Assembly (NCBI GenBank): GCA_963717745.1
Contig: CAVQXJ010000029.1
Span: 186,001 to 250,000 of the forward strand
Length of the DNA stretch: 64,000 nt
Reading direction: 5' to 3'
Source of the DNA: JACCXG01 sp963717745
Lineage (GTDB): Bacteria > Acidobacteriota > Vicinamibacteria > Vicinamibacterales > 2-12-FULL-66-21
The position numbers were made by a program, and so were the translations under genes. How positions within the stretch are numbered: the first letter of the stretch is position 1; each line of letters begins with the position of its first letter. The notes under the pieces are model-generated. The model worked only from the letters and a program-made list of their open reading frames with translations, was not told the origin of the DNA and ran no database searches. Below are positions 9,405 through 17,435 of the stretch, piece after piece.

Positions 9405-9593
9405 GTCAAATCCCAAGTCGCCAAGCTCCAAATCCCAACCACTCCCAACCTCCAAGTCCCAAGAACTAACGCCGAACGACCAAATCCCAATGGGAGTTGG
9501 GCTTTGGGAGTCTTTGGAAATTGGGCTTTGGGTCCGCTTTGGGATTTGGAGGTTGGGAGTGGTTGGGATTTGGAGCTTGGGATTTGGGATTTA
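9405..9593. repeat. Large palindrome of CCAAATCCCAA units (family 2, copy 1)
   Basis: Begins 6 bases after the TPM stop and ends 6 bases before the LemA ribosome site. The left arm is built from AAATCCCAA, CTCCAAATCCCAACCACTCCC and similar units; the right arm is the complement (GGGAGTGGTTGGGATTTGG). Almost the whole 189 bp could fold into one long hairpin. The same arm ends recur at 20553-20738 and 37131-37298, with different central bases. Confidence 0.85.
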
Positions 9594-9609
9594 GAGTCAG
9601 GAGATGGAT

Positions 9610-10170
9610 ATGCAACGTCGATGGTTCATGAAGGCGGCACTGGTGCTGGCGGCGGCCACCGCATCAGGCTGTTCATACAACCGCTTCACGGGCTCGGAGG
9701 AAGCGATCAAAGCCCAATGGGGGCAGGTGCAGAACCAGCTCCAGCGGCGCAACGATCTGATTCCGAACCTGGTGGAGACGGTCAAGGGCTTCGCCGCGCA
9801 GGAGCGGGACATCTTCACCGCGATCGCCGCCTCCCGCGAGAAGATGGCCGGAGCAAAAACGCCAGACGAGACCATCAAAGCCGCTAACGAGCAGTCGTCC
9901 GCGCTGGCGCGACTGCTGGTGGTGGTCGAGAACTATCCGAACCTGAAGTCCGACGCGAACTTCCAGCGGCTGATGGACGAGCTCTCGGGCACGGAGAACC
10001 GGATCGCGACCGAACGGATGCGGTACAACGAACGGGTTCAGGAGTTCAACACCTTACGCCGGCGCTTCCCGTCGAACGTGACCGCGAAGGTCTTCGGCTT
10101 CAAGGAGTACCCGTACTTCGAGGCGCCCGCGGCGGCGCAGCAGCTGCCCAAAGTGAATTTCGGCCGCTAG
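9610..10170 (+). CDS. lemA: LemA family lipoprotein
   Basis: 186 residues. The ATG at 9610 is preferred over 9604 because the AGGAG at 9599-9603 then has normal 6-base spacing. A Lys/Arg-rich start and hydrophobic stretch end at the lipobox ASGC, so the protein is probably lipid-anchored. The body matches LemA: QWGQVQNQLQRRNDLIPNLVETVKG, then long helices and the C-terminal FNTLRRRFPSNVTAKVFGF motif. Function is poorly defined; LemA and TPM genes commonly occur together in membrane-associated sets. The upstream palindrome separates it from the TPM gene but both run the same way. Confidence 0.9.
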   Translation: MQRRWFMKAALVLAAATASGCSYNRFTGSEEAIKAQWGQVQNQLQRRNDLIPNLVETVKGFAAQERDIFTAIAASREKMAGAKTPDETIKAANEQSSALARLLVVVENYPNLKSDANFQRLMDELSGTENRIATERMRYNERVQEFNTLRRRFPSNVTAKVFGFKEYPYFEAPAAAQQLPKVNFGR

Positions 10171-10214
10171 CGGTCAGCACGCTGGTCTGACCCCTCGAGC
10201 AGGAGCGAGAGACG

Positions 10215-10715
10215 ATGGCGTTGCGGGATGCGCTGTTACCGGAATTCGACCATGAGATGGCGACGACCAGGCGACTGCTCGAGCGCGTGCCCGACGCCGA
10301 GCTCGGGTGGAAACCGCACGAGCGATCGATGACGCTCGGACGGCTCGCCGCGCACATCGCCAATCTCCCCTATTGGGGCAGCCTGACGCTCGAGACCACG
10401 GTGTTCGAGCTCGATTCGCTGCCGCCCGACAGCCAGCGCCAGCTCGCCGACTCGTCGGCGGGGCTGGTCAAGGAATTCGACGGGAAGGTGGCCGCCGCAC
10501 GCGCCAAGCTCGCCGCGGCACTCGACGCAGAGCTGCTCATGCCGTGGACGCTGAAGAAGGGCGGGCAGGAGATGTTCACGATGCCCCGCATCAGCGCGCT
10601 GCGCAGCTTCGTGATGAATCACATCATCCATCATCGCGGTCAGTTGAGTGTCTACCTGCGGTTGAAGAACGTGCCGCTGCCGTCGATCTATGGGCCGACC
10701 GCGGATGAACAGTAG
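10215..10715 (+). CDS. DinB/YfiT-like four-helix protein
   Basis: 166 residues with a good ribosome site (AGGAG 13 bases upstream). It has the DinB pattern: LGRLAAHIANLPYW supplies the first metal histidine and MNHIIHHRGQLSVYLR the C-terminal HHRxQ pair. Family members are metal-binding four-helix bundles, some being thiol-dependent S-transferases (bacillithiol or mycothiol type); the substrate here is unknown. Monocistronic by appearance. Confidence 0.87.
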   Translation: MALRDALLPEFDHEMATTRRLLERVPDAELGWKPHERSMTLGRLAAHIANLPYWGSLTLETTVFELDSLPPDSQRQLADSSAGLVKEFDGKVAAARAKLAAALDAELLMPWTLKKGGQEMFTMPRISALRSFVMNHIIHHRGQLSVYLRLKNVPLPSIYGPTADEQ

Positions 10716-10754
10716 GAGTTCTAGTCTAGTCTAGCGGGCTGATGAAAACCCCGC

Positions 10755-10852
10755 GTGTCAAGGGCGAAGGCAGAAGGGAAAAGGGAGAACTCAGAAAGCC
10801 ATGGCTGAAAATAGAAGCTTCACGGTTGTGCCTTATCCCTTATCCCTTGTCG
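10755..10852. repeat. GTGTCAAGGG-terminated inverted repeat (family 1, copy A)
   Basis: Left end GTGTCAAGGG followed by GAAGGCAGAAGGGAAAAGGG and AGAACTCAG; right end CCTTATCCCTTATCCCTTG. The ends are reverse complements in character. The interior of ~40 bases has no gene. It shares the terminus and the AGAACTCAG inner motif with the repeat bracketing the four-helix-bundle gene at 16.8-17.4 kb. Confidence 0.7.
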
Positions 10853-10929
10853 GCATTACTTTTCAGCAGCCTGCTAGGGCGGAGCTCGGGACTCGGGGCT
10901 CTAGGCTCGGCACTCGCGACTGGGCGCTC

Positions 10930-12381
10930 GTGCTCGTGCTGGCCGCGGTGCCCTTCGTCCTGCTCGCCACGGCCAATTCCGCCGGCTACCGCTACGGAGC
11001 GTCAGACCTGGCGTTCTATGGGCCGGCGGTGATGCGGCAGCTCGATCCGGATCTGTTCCCCAACGATCGGCCGATCCTCGATGCGCAGGCGCATCTCACC
11101 TTCATGGACGAAACCGTGGCGGCGATCGCGCGGCGCACCACGACCGACCTGCCGGCGCTGTTCCTCGCCCTCTATCTGACGACGCTGGTGCTGCTGGCAG
11201 CGGGAATTGCCGCGATCGGGGCCGGTCTGTATCGCAGCCGTTGGGCGGTCGCGGCCCTGCTCGCCGCAGGCACACTGCGCCACGCCATCGCCAAATCCGG
11301 CACCAACAGCCTCGAGGGCTACTTCCATCCGCGGCAGCTCGCGTTCGCATTCGGCGTGATCGCCGTAGCGGCGTTCCTGCGCGGACGTCTGGTGTTCTCG
11401 GCGCTGGCGCTGGTCGCCGCGGGATCGCTGCACCCGACCACGACGCTCTGGTTCACGGTCTGGCTGTCGGTCGCGACGATCGCCACGGCGCGGGCCCGAT
11501 GGCCGGTGCCGATCGCGATCGCGGTGGTGGCGATCGTCGCCTGGTGGACGTTCGCCTTCGGCCCGCTGGCCGGCCGGCTCACGCTGATGGATGCCGAGTG
11601 GCTCGAGGCGCTCTCGGAGAAGGAGTACCTGTTCCCCCTTCGGTGGCCCCTGTCCGCGTGGATCACCAACCTGGCCTACCTACCGATCATTCTGCTGATC
11701 TACCGCTGGCGTCGCAGGTCCGGGCTGGCCGGCGACCATGAGCGAGGCCTGGTGACCGGGTGCCTGTCGCTGCTCGGTGTGTTCGCGATCGCGCTGGCGC
11801 TCAATGCGGCGCGGGTGGCGCTCGCCATTCAATTGCAGCCCGCCCGCATTTTCTGGATGCTCGACTTCACCGCCACCATCTACGTGGTCTGGGCGCTCGC
11901 CGAGGGCGGAGTGACATCGCGGATCCGTCCCGCGATCGTCGCCGCGACGATCGCGCTGCTGGCGATCGGGCGCGGCGGCTACGTGATGCGGGTCGAGTTC
12001 CCGAACCGTCCGCTGTTCGAACCGGCGGTGCCCGGCGACTGGGGCCGGGTCGCGGCCTGGGCGCTGACCACGCCGAAAAACAGCGGCTGGCTCGCCGATC
12101 CGATGCACGCGGCGCGCTACGGCACCAGCCTGCGGATGGCCGGGGCGCGGGATGTCTTCGTCGAAGGCACGAAGGACGCCGCCATCGGCATGTACGATCG
12201 AACGATTGCGTTCCGCACCCGGGACCGGCTGCGGGAGATCGCCGACTTTCCGGCAATCTCCGTCGACATCATCCACACGCTCGGCACCCGCTATGGACTG
12301 ACCTACGTCGTGAGCGAACATTCCTTTCCCCTGCCGCTCGCCTTCGAAGCGGGCGCGATCCGCGTCTATCGCATTCCCTGA
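10930..12381 (+). CDS. Polytopic membrane protein of unknown function
   Basis: About 483 residues if started at the GTG at 10930. Earlier in-frame starts (from 10801) lie inside a repeat and would add a low-complexity leader. The first membrane helix (LVLVLAAVPFVLLAT) begins immediately; around ten further hydrophobic segments follow to ~residue 360, then a soluble C-terminal part (~120 residues) ending VSEHSFPLPLAFEAG. The YGASDLAFYGPAVMRQLDPDL loop and the helix layout recall GT-C/dolichyl-type glycosyltransferases and DUF6798-like proteins, but no decisive motif was seen. The next gene starts at the base after its stop, so they are co-transcribed. Confidence 0.65.
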   Translation: MLVLAAVPFVLLATANSAGYRYGASDLAFYGPAVMRQLDPDLFPNDRPILDAQAHLTFMDETVAAIARRTTTDLPALFLALYLTTLVLLAAGIAAIGAGLYRSRWAVAALLAAGTLRHAIAKSGTNSLEGYFHPRQLAFAFGVIAVAAFLRGRLVFSALALVAAGSLHPTTTLWFTVWLSVATIATARARWPVPIAIAVVAIVAWWTFAFGPLAGRLTLMDAEWLEALSEKEYLFPLRWPLSAWITNLAYLPIILLIYRWRRRSGLAGDHERGLVTGCLSLLGVFAIALALNAARVALAIQLQPARIFWMLDFTATIYVVWALAEGGVTSRIRPAIVAATIALLAIGRGGYVMRVEFPNRPLFEPAVPGDWGRVAAWALTTPKNSGWLADPMHAARYGTSLRMAGARDVFVEGTKDAAIGMYDRTIAFRTRDRLREIADFPAISVDIIHTLGTRYGLTYVVSEHSFPLPLAFEAGAIRVYRIP

Positions 12382-13368
12382 ATGTCGGACTACACCCCAC
12401 GATTCACGCGCGGCGGTGGCCACTGGATGACCATCTACTGCTGGGGCCGCGCCCGAAGCTTTCCGCGGCTGCCGGCACCCGAGGAGCGGCTGTTCGACGT
12501 GGCCCCCGATACGCGCGTGCTCGCCCACTGCCACTGGCAGCCGGGCCGCTCGGGCCATCCGCTGTTGATCCTGCTGCACGGCCTCGAGGGCTCGAGCGTC
12601 GCGCACTACATGCGCGGCTGCGCCGACAAGGCGTTCGCCGCCGGCTTCAACGTGATCCGCCTCAACCAGCGGAATTGCGGGGGAACCGAGCAGCTGGCGG
12701 CAGGGCTGTACCACTCCGGCCTCACCCACGACGCCGAAGTCGTCTTGCATGAGGTCGCCGCACGCGACGGCATCACCGACGTCGTGATCGCCGGCTATTC
12801 ACTCGGCGGGAACCTGGCGCTGAAGCTGGCCGGCGACTATGGCGACGCGCCGCCGCCGCAATTGCGCGGCGTGGCGGCGGTCTCCCCGGTCATCGAGCTC
12901 GAAGCCTGCGTGCGCTCGCTCGAGCGGCGGCCGAACGCGATCTATCAGTGGAATTTCGTGCGGGGGCTGAGAGCACGGATGCGCCGGAAGGATCAGTGCT
13001 TCCCCGGCCGCTTTCCGCTCGATCGGCTGCCCGCGGTCCGAACGGTCCGCGAGTTCGACGAAGCGTTCACCGCGCCGCATTTCGGCTTTGCCAGCGCCGA
13101 GGACTACTACCATCGCGCCAGCGCCATGCGCGTCGCCGGCCGGATCCGGGTGCCGGCGCTGGTGATGAGCGCGGCCGACGATCCGTTCGTGCCGGCCGGT
13201 CTGTTCCGCGATCCGGCGCTGACATCGAATCCGCACGTCCGGGTCGTGGTCACGCCGCACGGCGGCCACTGCGGATTCCTCGAGCCTGCCGGCGCCGACG
13301 ACGGCTACTGGGCGGAGCGCCGTATTGTCGACTTCGCGGCGGAGGTGTGCCGGCGCGCGGCAGGCTAA
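12382..13368 (+). CDS. YheT-type alpha/beta hydrolase
   Basis: 328 residues. The oxyanion region LLILLHGLEGSS, the nucleophile elbow IAGYSLGGNLALK (Ser), the acid in MSAADDPFVP (Asp) and the His in HGGHCGFLEP form a full catalytic triad. The N-terminal GGGHWMTIYCWG and NQRNCGGTEQ motifs are those of the YheT/ABHD1-3 esterase branch, which act on lipids or short acyl esters. No signal peptide. It abuts the upstream membrane protein with no gap. Substrate not predictable. Confidence 0.88.
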   Translation: MSDYTPRFTRGGGHWMTIYCWGRARSFPRLPAPEERLFDVAPDTRVLAHCHWQPGRSGHPLLILLHGLEGSSVAHYMRGCADKAFAAGFNVIRLNQRNCGGTEQLAAGLYHSGLTHDAEVVLHEVAARDGITDVVIAGYSLGGNLALKLAGDYGDAPPPQLRGVAAVSPVIELEACVRSLERRPNAIYQWNFVRGLRARMRRKDQCFPGRFPLDRLPAVRTVREFDEAFTAPHFGFASAEDYYHRASAMRVAGRIRVPALVMSAADDPFVPAGLFRDPALTSNPHVRVVVTPHGGHCGFLEPAGADDGYWAERRIVDFAAEVCRRAAG

Positions 13369-13377
13369 ACTTTCCCG

Positions 13378-14124
13378 ATGCCGCAACGCGTGCTGGTCGG
13401 AACCTCCGGCTACAACTATCCGGAATGGCGCGGGACCTTCTACCCCGAGAAGTTCAGCACCGACAAGATGCTGGCGTACTACTCGGCGCGCTTCACCACC
13501 GTGGAGATCAACTACACCTTCTACCGGATGCCCAACGAGAAGCTGCTGAGCGGCTGGAGTGCCGGCACACCCGATCGGTTTTCGTTCACGCTCAAGGCAC
13601 CGCGGCGCATCACGCACGACTCCAAGCTGCAGCGCTGCGAGGAGCTGACGCAGACATTCTGCCGCACCGCTCAGGCGCTCGGCGACAAGCTGGGCGTGCT
13701 GTTGTTTCAGTTGCCGCCGACGTTCAAGAAAGACGTGGCGGTGCTGCGCGACTTCCTCGAAGTACTGCCGGAGGGCACCCGCGCCGCCTTCGAGTTCCGC
13801 CATCCCTCGTGGCACGATGCGGATGTCTTCGACGCCCTGCGCACCCGCCGCGTCGCGCTCTGCTTCGCCGACAGCGAGAAGATGAGCACCCCGATTGAAG
13901 TCACCGCTGACTATGCGTACCTGCGGCTCCGAGACGAGGGGTATCAGCAGGCGGACATCGAGCGCTGGGCCACGACCGTGGCGATGCTGCCCGGGGTGAC
14001 CGACGCGTTCGTCTACTTCAAGCACGAGGAGCAGGGCCTCGGCCCGGATTTCGCGAATCGCTTCATCACCGCCCTGCGCCAGGCGCTTGGCGGGGCGGGT
14101 GAGGTCCCTGGGGGATTCCAGTAG
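13378..14124 (+). CDS. DUF72 family protein (YecE-like TIM barrel)
   Basis: 248 residues. The start VLVGTSGYNYPEWRGTFYP followed by FTTVEINYTFYRMP and the later LFQLPPTFK and FEFRHPSWHD motifs are diagnostic of DUF72, a TIM-barrel family without assigned reaction. It follows the hydrolase by 9 bp and is probably in the same transcript. The C-terminal segment VTDAFVYFKHEEQG fits the family's last strand. Complete and in frame. Confidence 0.88.
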   Translation: MPQRVLVGTSGYNYPEWRGTFYPEKFSTDKMLAYYSARFTTVEINYTFYRMPNEKLLSGWSAGTPDRFSFTLKAPRRITHDSKLQRCEELTQTFCRTAQALGDKLGVLLFQLPPTFKKDVAVLRDFLEVLPEGTRAAFEFRHPSWHDADVFDALRTRRVALCFADSEKMSTPIEVTADYAYLRLRDEGYQQADIERWATTVAMLPGVTDAFVYFKHEEQGLGPDFANRFITALRQALGGAGEVPGGFQ

Positions 14125-14180
14125 CCAGTAGTCAGTTGCCAGTTGCCAGTAGGAGAGAACTCCTGGAAACTGCCAACCGA
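14122..14180. repeat. CAGTTGCCAGT short repeats with a hairpin at the DUF72 stop
   Basis: Units CCAGTAG, TCAGTTGCCAGTTGCCAGT lead into GGAG-AGAA-CTCC and then GGAAACTGCCAAC, giving a partly inverted arrangement that includes the stop codon. The remainder of 14181-14339 holds nothing recognisable. Confidence 0.55.
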
Positions 14181-14339
14181 CCGTGAAGCTCACGAGAGTC
14201 GCGTACGCGGGACTTCACTGCGCGGATGCGGACAACCGCTCCGATGATCAGGACCGTCCGCCATTGAGCTAACTCCCTGCGCGTTCTGATGTTGCTTCAG
14301 CACATCGCGGATGGCAGGCTTTTCGCTGGCGCTGATTTC

Positions 14340-16757
14340 ATGACTCAGGATTTCAGGCACGCGTCCGCTCGCTGGCGCGCAGTCCCGGATTCGCCGCCAT
14401 CGCCATCCTCACGCTTGGCATCGGCATCGGCCTCAACACGGCCCTCTTCAGCATCATCAACGTGATGTTGTTCAAGCCGCTCGCGGTGGAGCGCGGCGAC
14501 GAGCTGATCTGGCTGTCATCGGCCAGCACCAAGCCGAACGGTCCGCGGGGCAACCTCACCTACCCGGACGTGACCGACCTCGATGCTCTCGACGTGCTCC
14601 GTGGCGCGACGGCGTTCGGCTTCTTCCAGGGCAATCTCGCCGCGGACGGCGGCGCGCTGCGGCTCAACGCCCAAGCGGTCATGGACAACTTCTTCGACGT
14701 CGTCGGCGTTTCCGCCGCGCGGGGGCGGATGCTGGCGGCATCGCCGGCCGCTGCCAGCGAGCGCGGTGTGGTGATCAGCGACGGAATCTGGCAGCGCCTG
14801 TTCGGTGGCCGTGACGAGGCCATCGGCCAGGCGGTCAAGATCAACGGCCGCGATTTCACCGTCGTCGGGGTCGCCCCGCGCGGCTTCAGGGGCGTTGACG
14901 TCAGTGAGCACGCGGACCTGTGGATTCCACTGACGCTCGTTAGCGAAGCGGACCCTGACAACCGCAGTCCTCTGAATCGACATTCGTGGTGGCTGACGGG
15001 TGTGGGAAGGCTCGCGCCTGGCGTGACGATCGATCAAGCCGCTGCGGTGGTGCGCGAACGGGCCGCCGCGATCGCCAGAGATTTCCCGGACTCCCACGAC
15101 GGCTTCACCGTGCAGGTCGCCCCGGTGCGAGGCATCAACCCTGGCGACCGTGACAAGGTGAAACCCCTCGCCGCGATGCTGCTCGGCGTGACTCTGACCG
15201 TGCTGCTCATCGCATGTGCGAACGTCGCGAACCTGCTGGTGGTGAAGGGGGTGGCGCAACGGCGCGAGATCGCGATCCGGATTGCACTCGGCGCCAGCCG
15301 GTTGCGGCTGCTCAGGCTGCAGCTGGTCGAAAGCGGCGTGCTCGCCTGCGCGGGAGGCGCGTCCGCCCTGCTGTTCTCACTCTGGTTCACCGACGCTCTT
15401 CTGCAGTTCACGGGGGTAACGATCGACGCCACGCTGGCGCCTGATCGGCGGGTGCTCCTGTTCACGTCGGCGCTCAGCCTCGCGACCGCGGTCGTGTTCG
15501 GATTGACGCCGGCGCTGAGCAGCTCGAACCTCAGGCCGGCCCCGGCGCTCAAGGGCGCGAGCGGCTCTGGAGACGCGCGCAGCCGATCGCGGCTGCAGAG
15601 CGCCCTGGTCGCCGGTCAGCTGGCGTTGTCGATGGTGCTGCTGCTCACGGCGGCACTCTTCCTGAAGAGTCTGGCCGTCGCGCGCAGCGTGGACGTCGGG
15701 TTCGATCCGCGGGGCCGTGTCGCGCTCGCCTTCAACCTGAAGATGCACCGCTACACGCCCGAGCGCGCCGACGGATTTCAACGAGCGCTCCTGGATCGAG
15801 TGCGATCGCGCGCGGGCGTGCACGCGGCGACTCTGGCCACCTTCGTGCCGCTGGGAGGGCGGGTCTCGATCGGCGGTCTCACGCTGCCCGGCCGCCCCGC
15901 AGGATCCGGACGTGGCGCTGCCAGAGGTCGCCTTCAACCAGGTCTGGCCGCAGTTCTTCGAGACGATGCACATCCGGATCGTGCACGGACGACCGCTGAC
16001 CGATGCCGACATGCGCGCGCCACGGACGACCGCGGTGGTGAACCAGGCGCTGGCCGACCGGCAGTGGCCTGGCCAGGACCCGGTCGGGCAGCGGTTCAGT
16101 CTGGGCGGTCCGCGCGGGCCTTTCCTCGAAGTCGTCGGCGTAGCGGCCAACACGATCGTGGACGAGCTCGGCGAAGCGCCGATGGCCATGGCTTACCTGC
16201 CCGGCGGCAGCATTGACGACGACGTCGCGCTGATCGCGTGGGTGGATGGAGAACCGGGCGACGCGCTGCGGGCCCTCGAGGCGGACGTGCGGGCGCTCGA
16301 CGGCAGCATCGCCATCTTCGATCCGAAGACGCTCGAAGCGCACATCGCCGACCGGATGAATGGCGAGCGCGGGCTGAGCCGCATGCTGTCAGTGGCCGGA
16401 GCGATCGCGCTGGCGCTGGCCGCGCTGGGCCTTTACGGTGTCGTGAGCTACATGGTGGCGAGACGCACCCGGGAGATCGGCGTGCGGATGGCGCTCGGCG
16501 CCGGCCGAGCCGGGTTGGTCCGGTTGTTCGTGGCCGATGCGGCGCGGCTGGCGCTGATCGGTGTGGCGTGTGGGCTGCCACCGGCCTTCGGCGTGACCGC
16601 AGTCCTGGCCAGTGCGCTGGTTGGCGGACAGGTCGGGGATCCGCTGGCGATCGGCGCGGTCACATCGGTGCTGGTGGTCGTGGTCTTGACCGCCGCCTAC
16701 ATTCCAGCGCGGCGGGCGATGCGGGTGGATCCGGTGGTCGCACTTCGCGCCGAGTAG
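14340..16757 (+). CDS. MacB/FtsX-like ADOP permease, two frameshifts
   Basis: The ATG at 14340 (MTQDFRHA) is followed after a one-base slip near 14360 by VRSLARSPGFAAIAILTLG, the first helix of acidobacterial ADOP permeases. A periplasmic MacB-PCD domain follows, then three FtsX helices (VTLTVLLIACANVANLLVVKG and on). A second slip near 15895-15900 separates LTLPGRP from QDPDVALPEVAFNQ; the last part carries another periplasmic region and FtsX helices with YMVARRTREIGVRMALGAG, ending DPVVALRAE. Repaired length is ~805 residues, normal for the family. These permeases act with a LolD/MacB ATPase, absent nearby. One slip is a loss and one a gain of a base. Confidence 0.8.
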
Positions 16758-16764
16758 GAGCGCG

Positions 16765-17370
16765 GTGTCAAGGGAGAAGGGAGAAGGGAGAACGGCGAAC
16801 GCGATTGCAGACCTCATCCATCTTCGCCGCGAGACTTGCTCTGTTTCGAGTTCAGGATAATGGTCGAGACGATCAATCTGAGTTCCTCGGCTTCCTGGAT
16901 CAACGCCGCAGTGAGCGTTCCGAAGCGCTTTGGTTCAGCATCTCGGAGTTGTCGCAGCCAAAATTTGGCTTCCCTGATCTCCTTCAGAGCGATGCAATTC
17001 TTGTTGATGAAGTCCGGCTTCGTCTGGCCGTCGCCCGCCTCCTCGAGATTCGACCCCACTGATCCTGCTGCGTCCACCAGCTGATATACCAGCCGATTCA
17101 AAACGAAGTCGTGGAGAGTTACGACCTGTCGCCCGAACGCGACGACCTGCCGGGTAAACAGATAGGTCCGCTCTCGGATGTCATACGGCTTGCCGCTCAT
17201 GCCGGAGAGAAATGGCAATCCGCGGACCGAACAGAATTGCCGGCGAATCTGAAAAGCAGCCCGAGGAAGTTGCAGAAGCAGCCAAGGTGAAGCGTGGTCG
17301 AAAGTGGCACAATCTGCCTTCTGCCCTTGCCTGAGTTCTCCCTTCTCCCTTATCCCTTCTCCCTTGACAC
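16765..17370. mobile_element. Candidate IVP-like unit: four-helix-bundle gene inside GTGTCAAGGG inverted repeats (family 1, copy B)
   Basis: Left end at 16765: GTGTCAAGGGAGAAGGGAGA and one more unit; right end to 17370: the complement CTCCCTTCTCCCTTGACAC with TTATCCC inside. The arms are ~31 and ~36 bases and point towards each other around a single leftward gene (16814-17200). GC is visibly lower inside (34 of 60 bases at 16861-16920, by hand count). The layout resembles intervening sequences in 23S rRNA, where an S23/IVP gene lies within a stem. Mobility is inferred, not shown; no target duplication was identified. Confidence 0.5.
16814..17200 (-). CDS. Four-helix-bundle protein (S23/IVP, Avd-related)
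   Basis: 128 residues from the ATG at 17200 (MSGKPYDIRERTYLFTRQVV). A further upstream start would read into the flanking repeat. The motifs IRERTYLFTRQVV, QLVDAAGSVGSNLEEA and KPDFINKNCIALKEIREAKFWL are those of the 23S rRNA intervening-sequence protein family, small pentameric four-helix bundles related to Avd of diversity-generating retroelements. No reverse transcriptase or template repeat is nearby. Function of stand-alone members is unknown. It is the only gene between two inverted repeat arms. Confidence 0.85.
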   Translation of the reverse strand: MSGKPYDIRERTYLFTRQVVAFGRQVVTLHDFVLNRLVYQLVDAAGSVGSNLEEAGDGQTKPDFINKNCIALKEIREAKFWLRQLRDAEPKRFGTLTAALIQEAEELRLIVSTIILNSKQSKSRGEDG

Positions 17371-17435
17371 CCGCAGACACAACAACAGCCAGGACACCGA
17401 AGCGCCCTGGCCCTTGTCTCCAGAATGACCCGGTC

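Noticed and set aside
9405..9593. CRISPR-like array
   Set aside because: Units are short, imperfect, without spacers, and inverted about a centre; no cas genes present.
10801..10929. Longer N-terminus for the polytopic membrane protein
   Set aside because: The extra ~43 residues come from repeat sequence and are followed by tandem GGACTCGG units; the first membrane helix starts after 10930.
16814..17200. Accessory gene (avd) of a diversity-generating retroelement
   Set aside because: No reverse transcriptase, template repeat or variable target gene lies near it.
17201..17380. 60-residue N-terminal extension of the four-helix-bundle protein
   Set aside because: It would be encoded by the flanking repeat arm; the family begins at the ATG at 17200.
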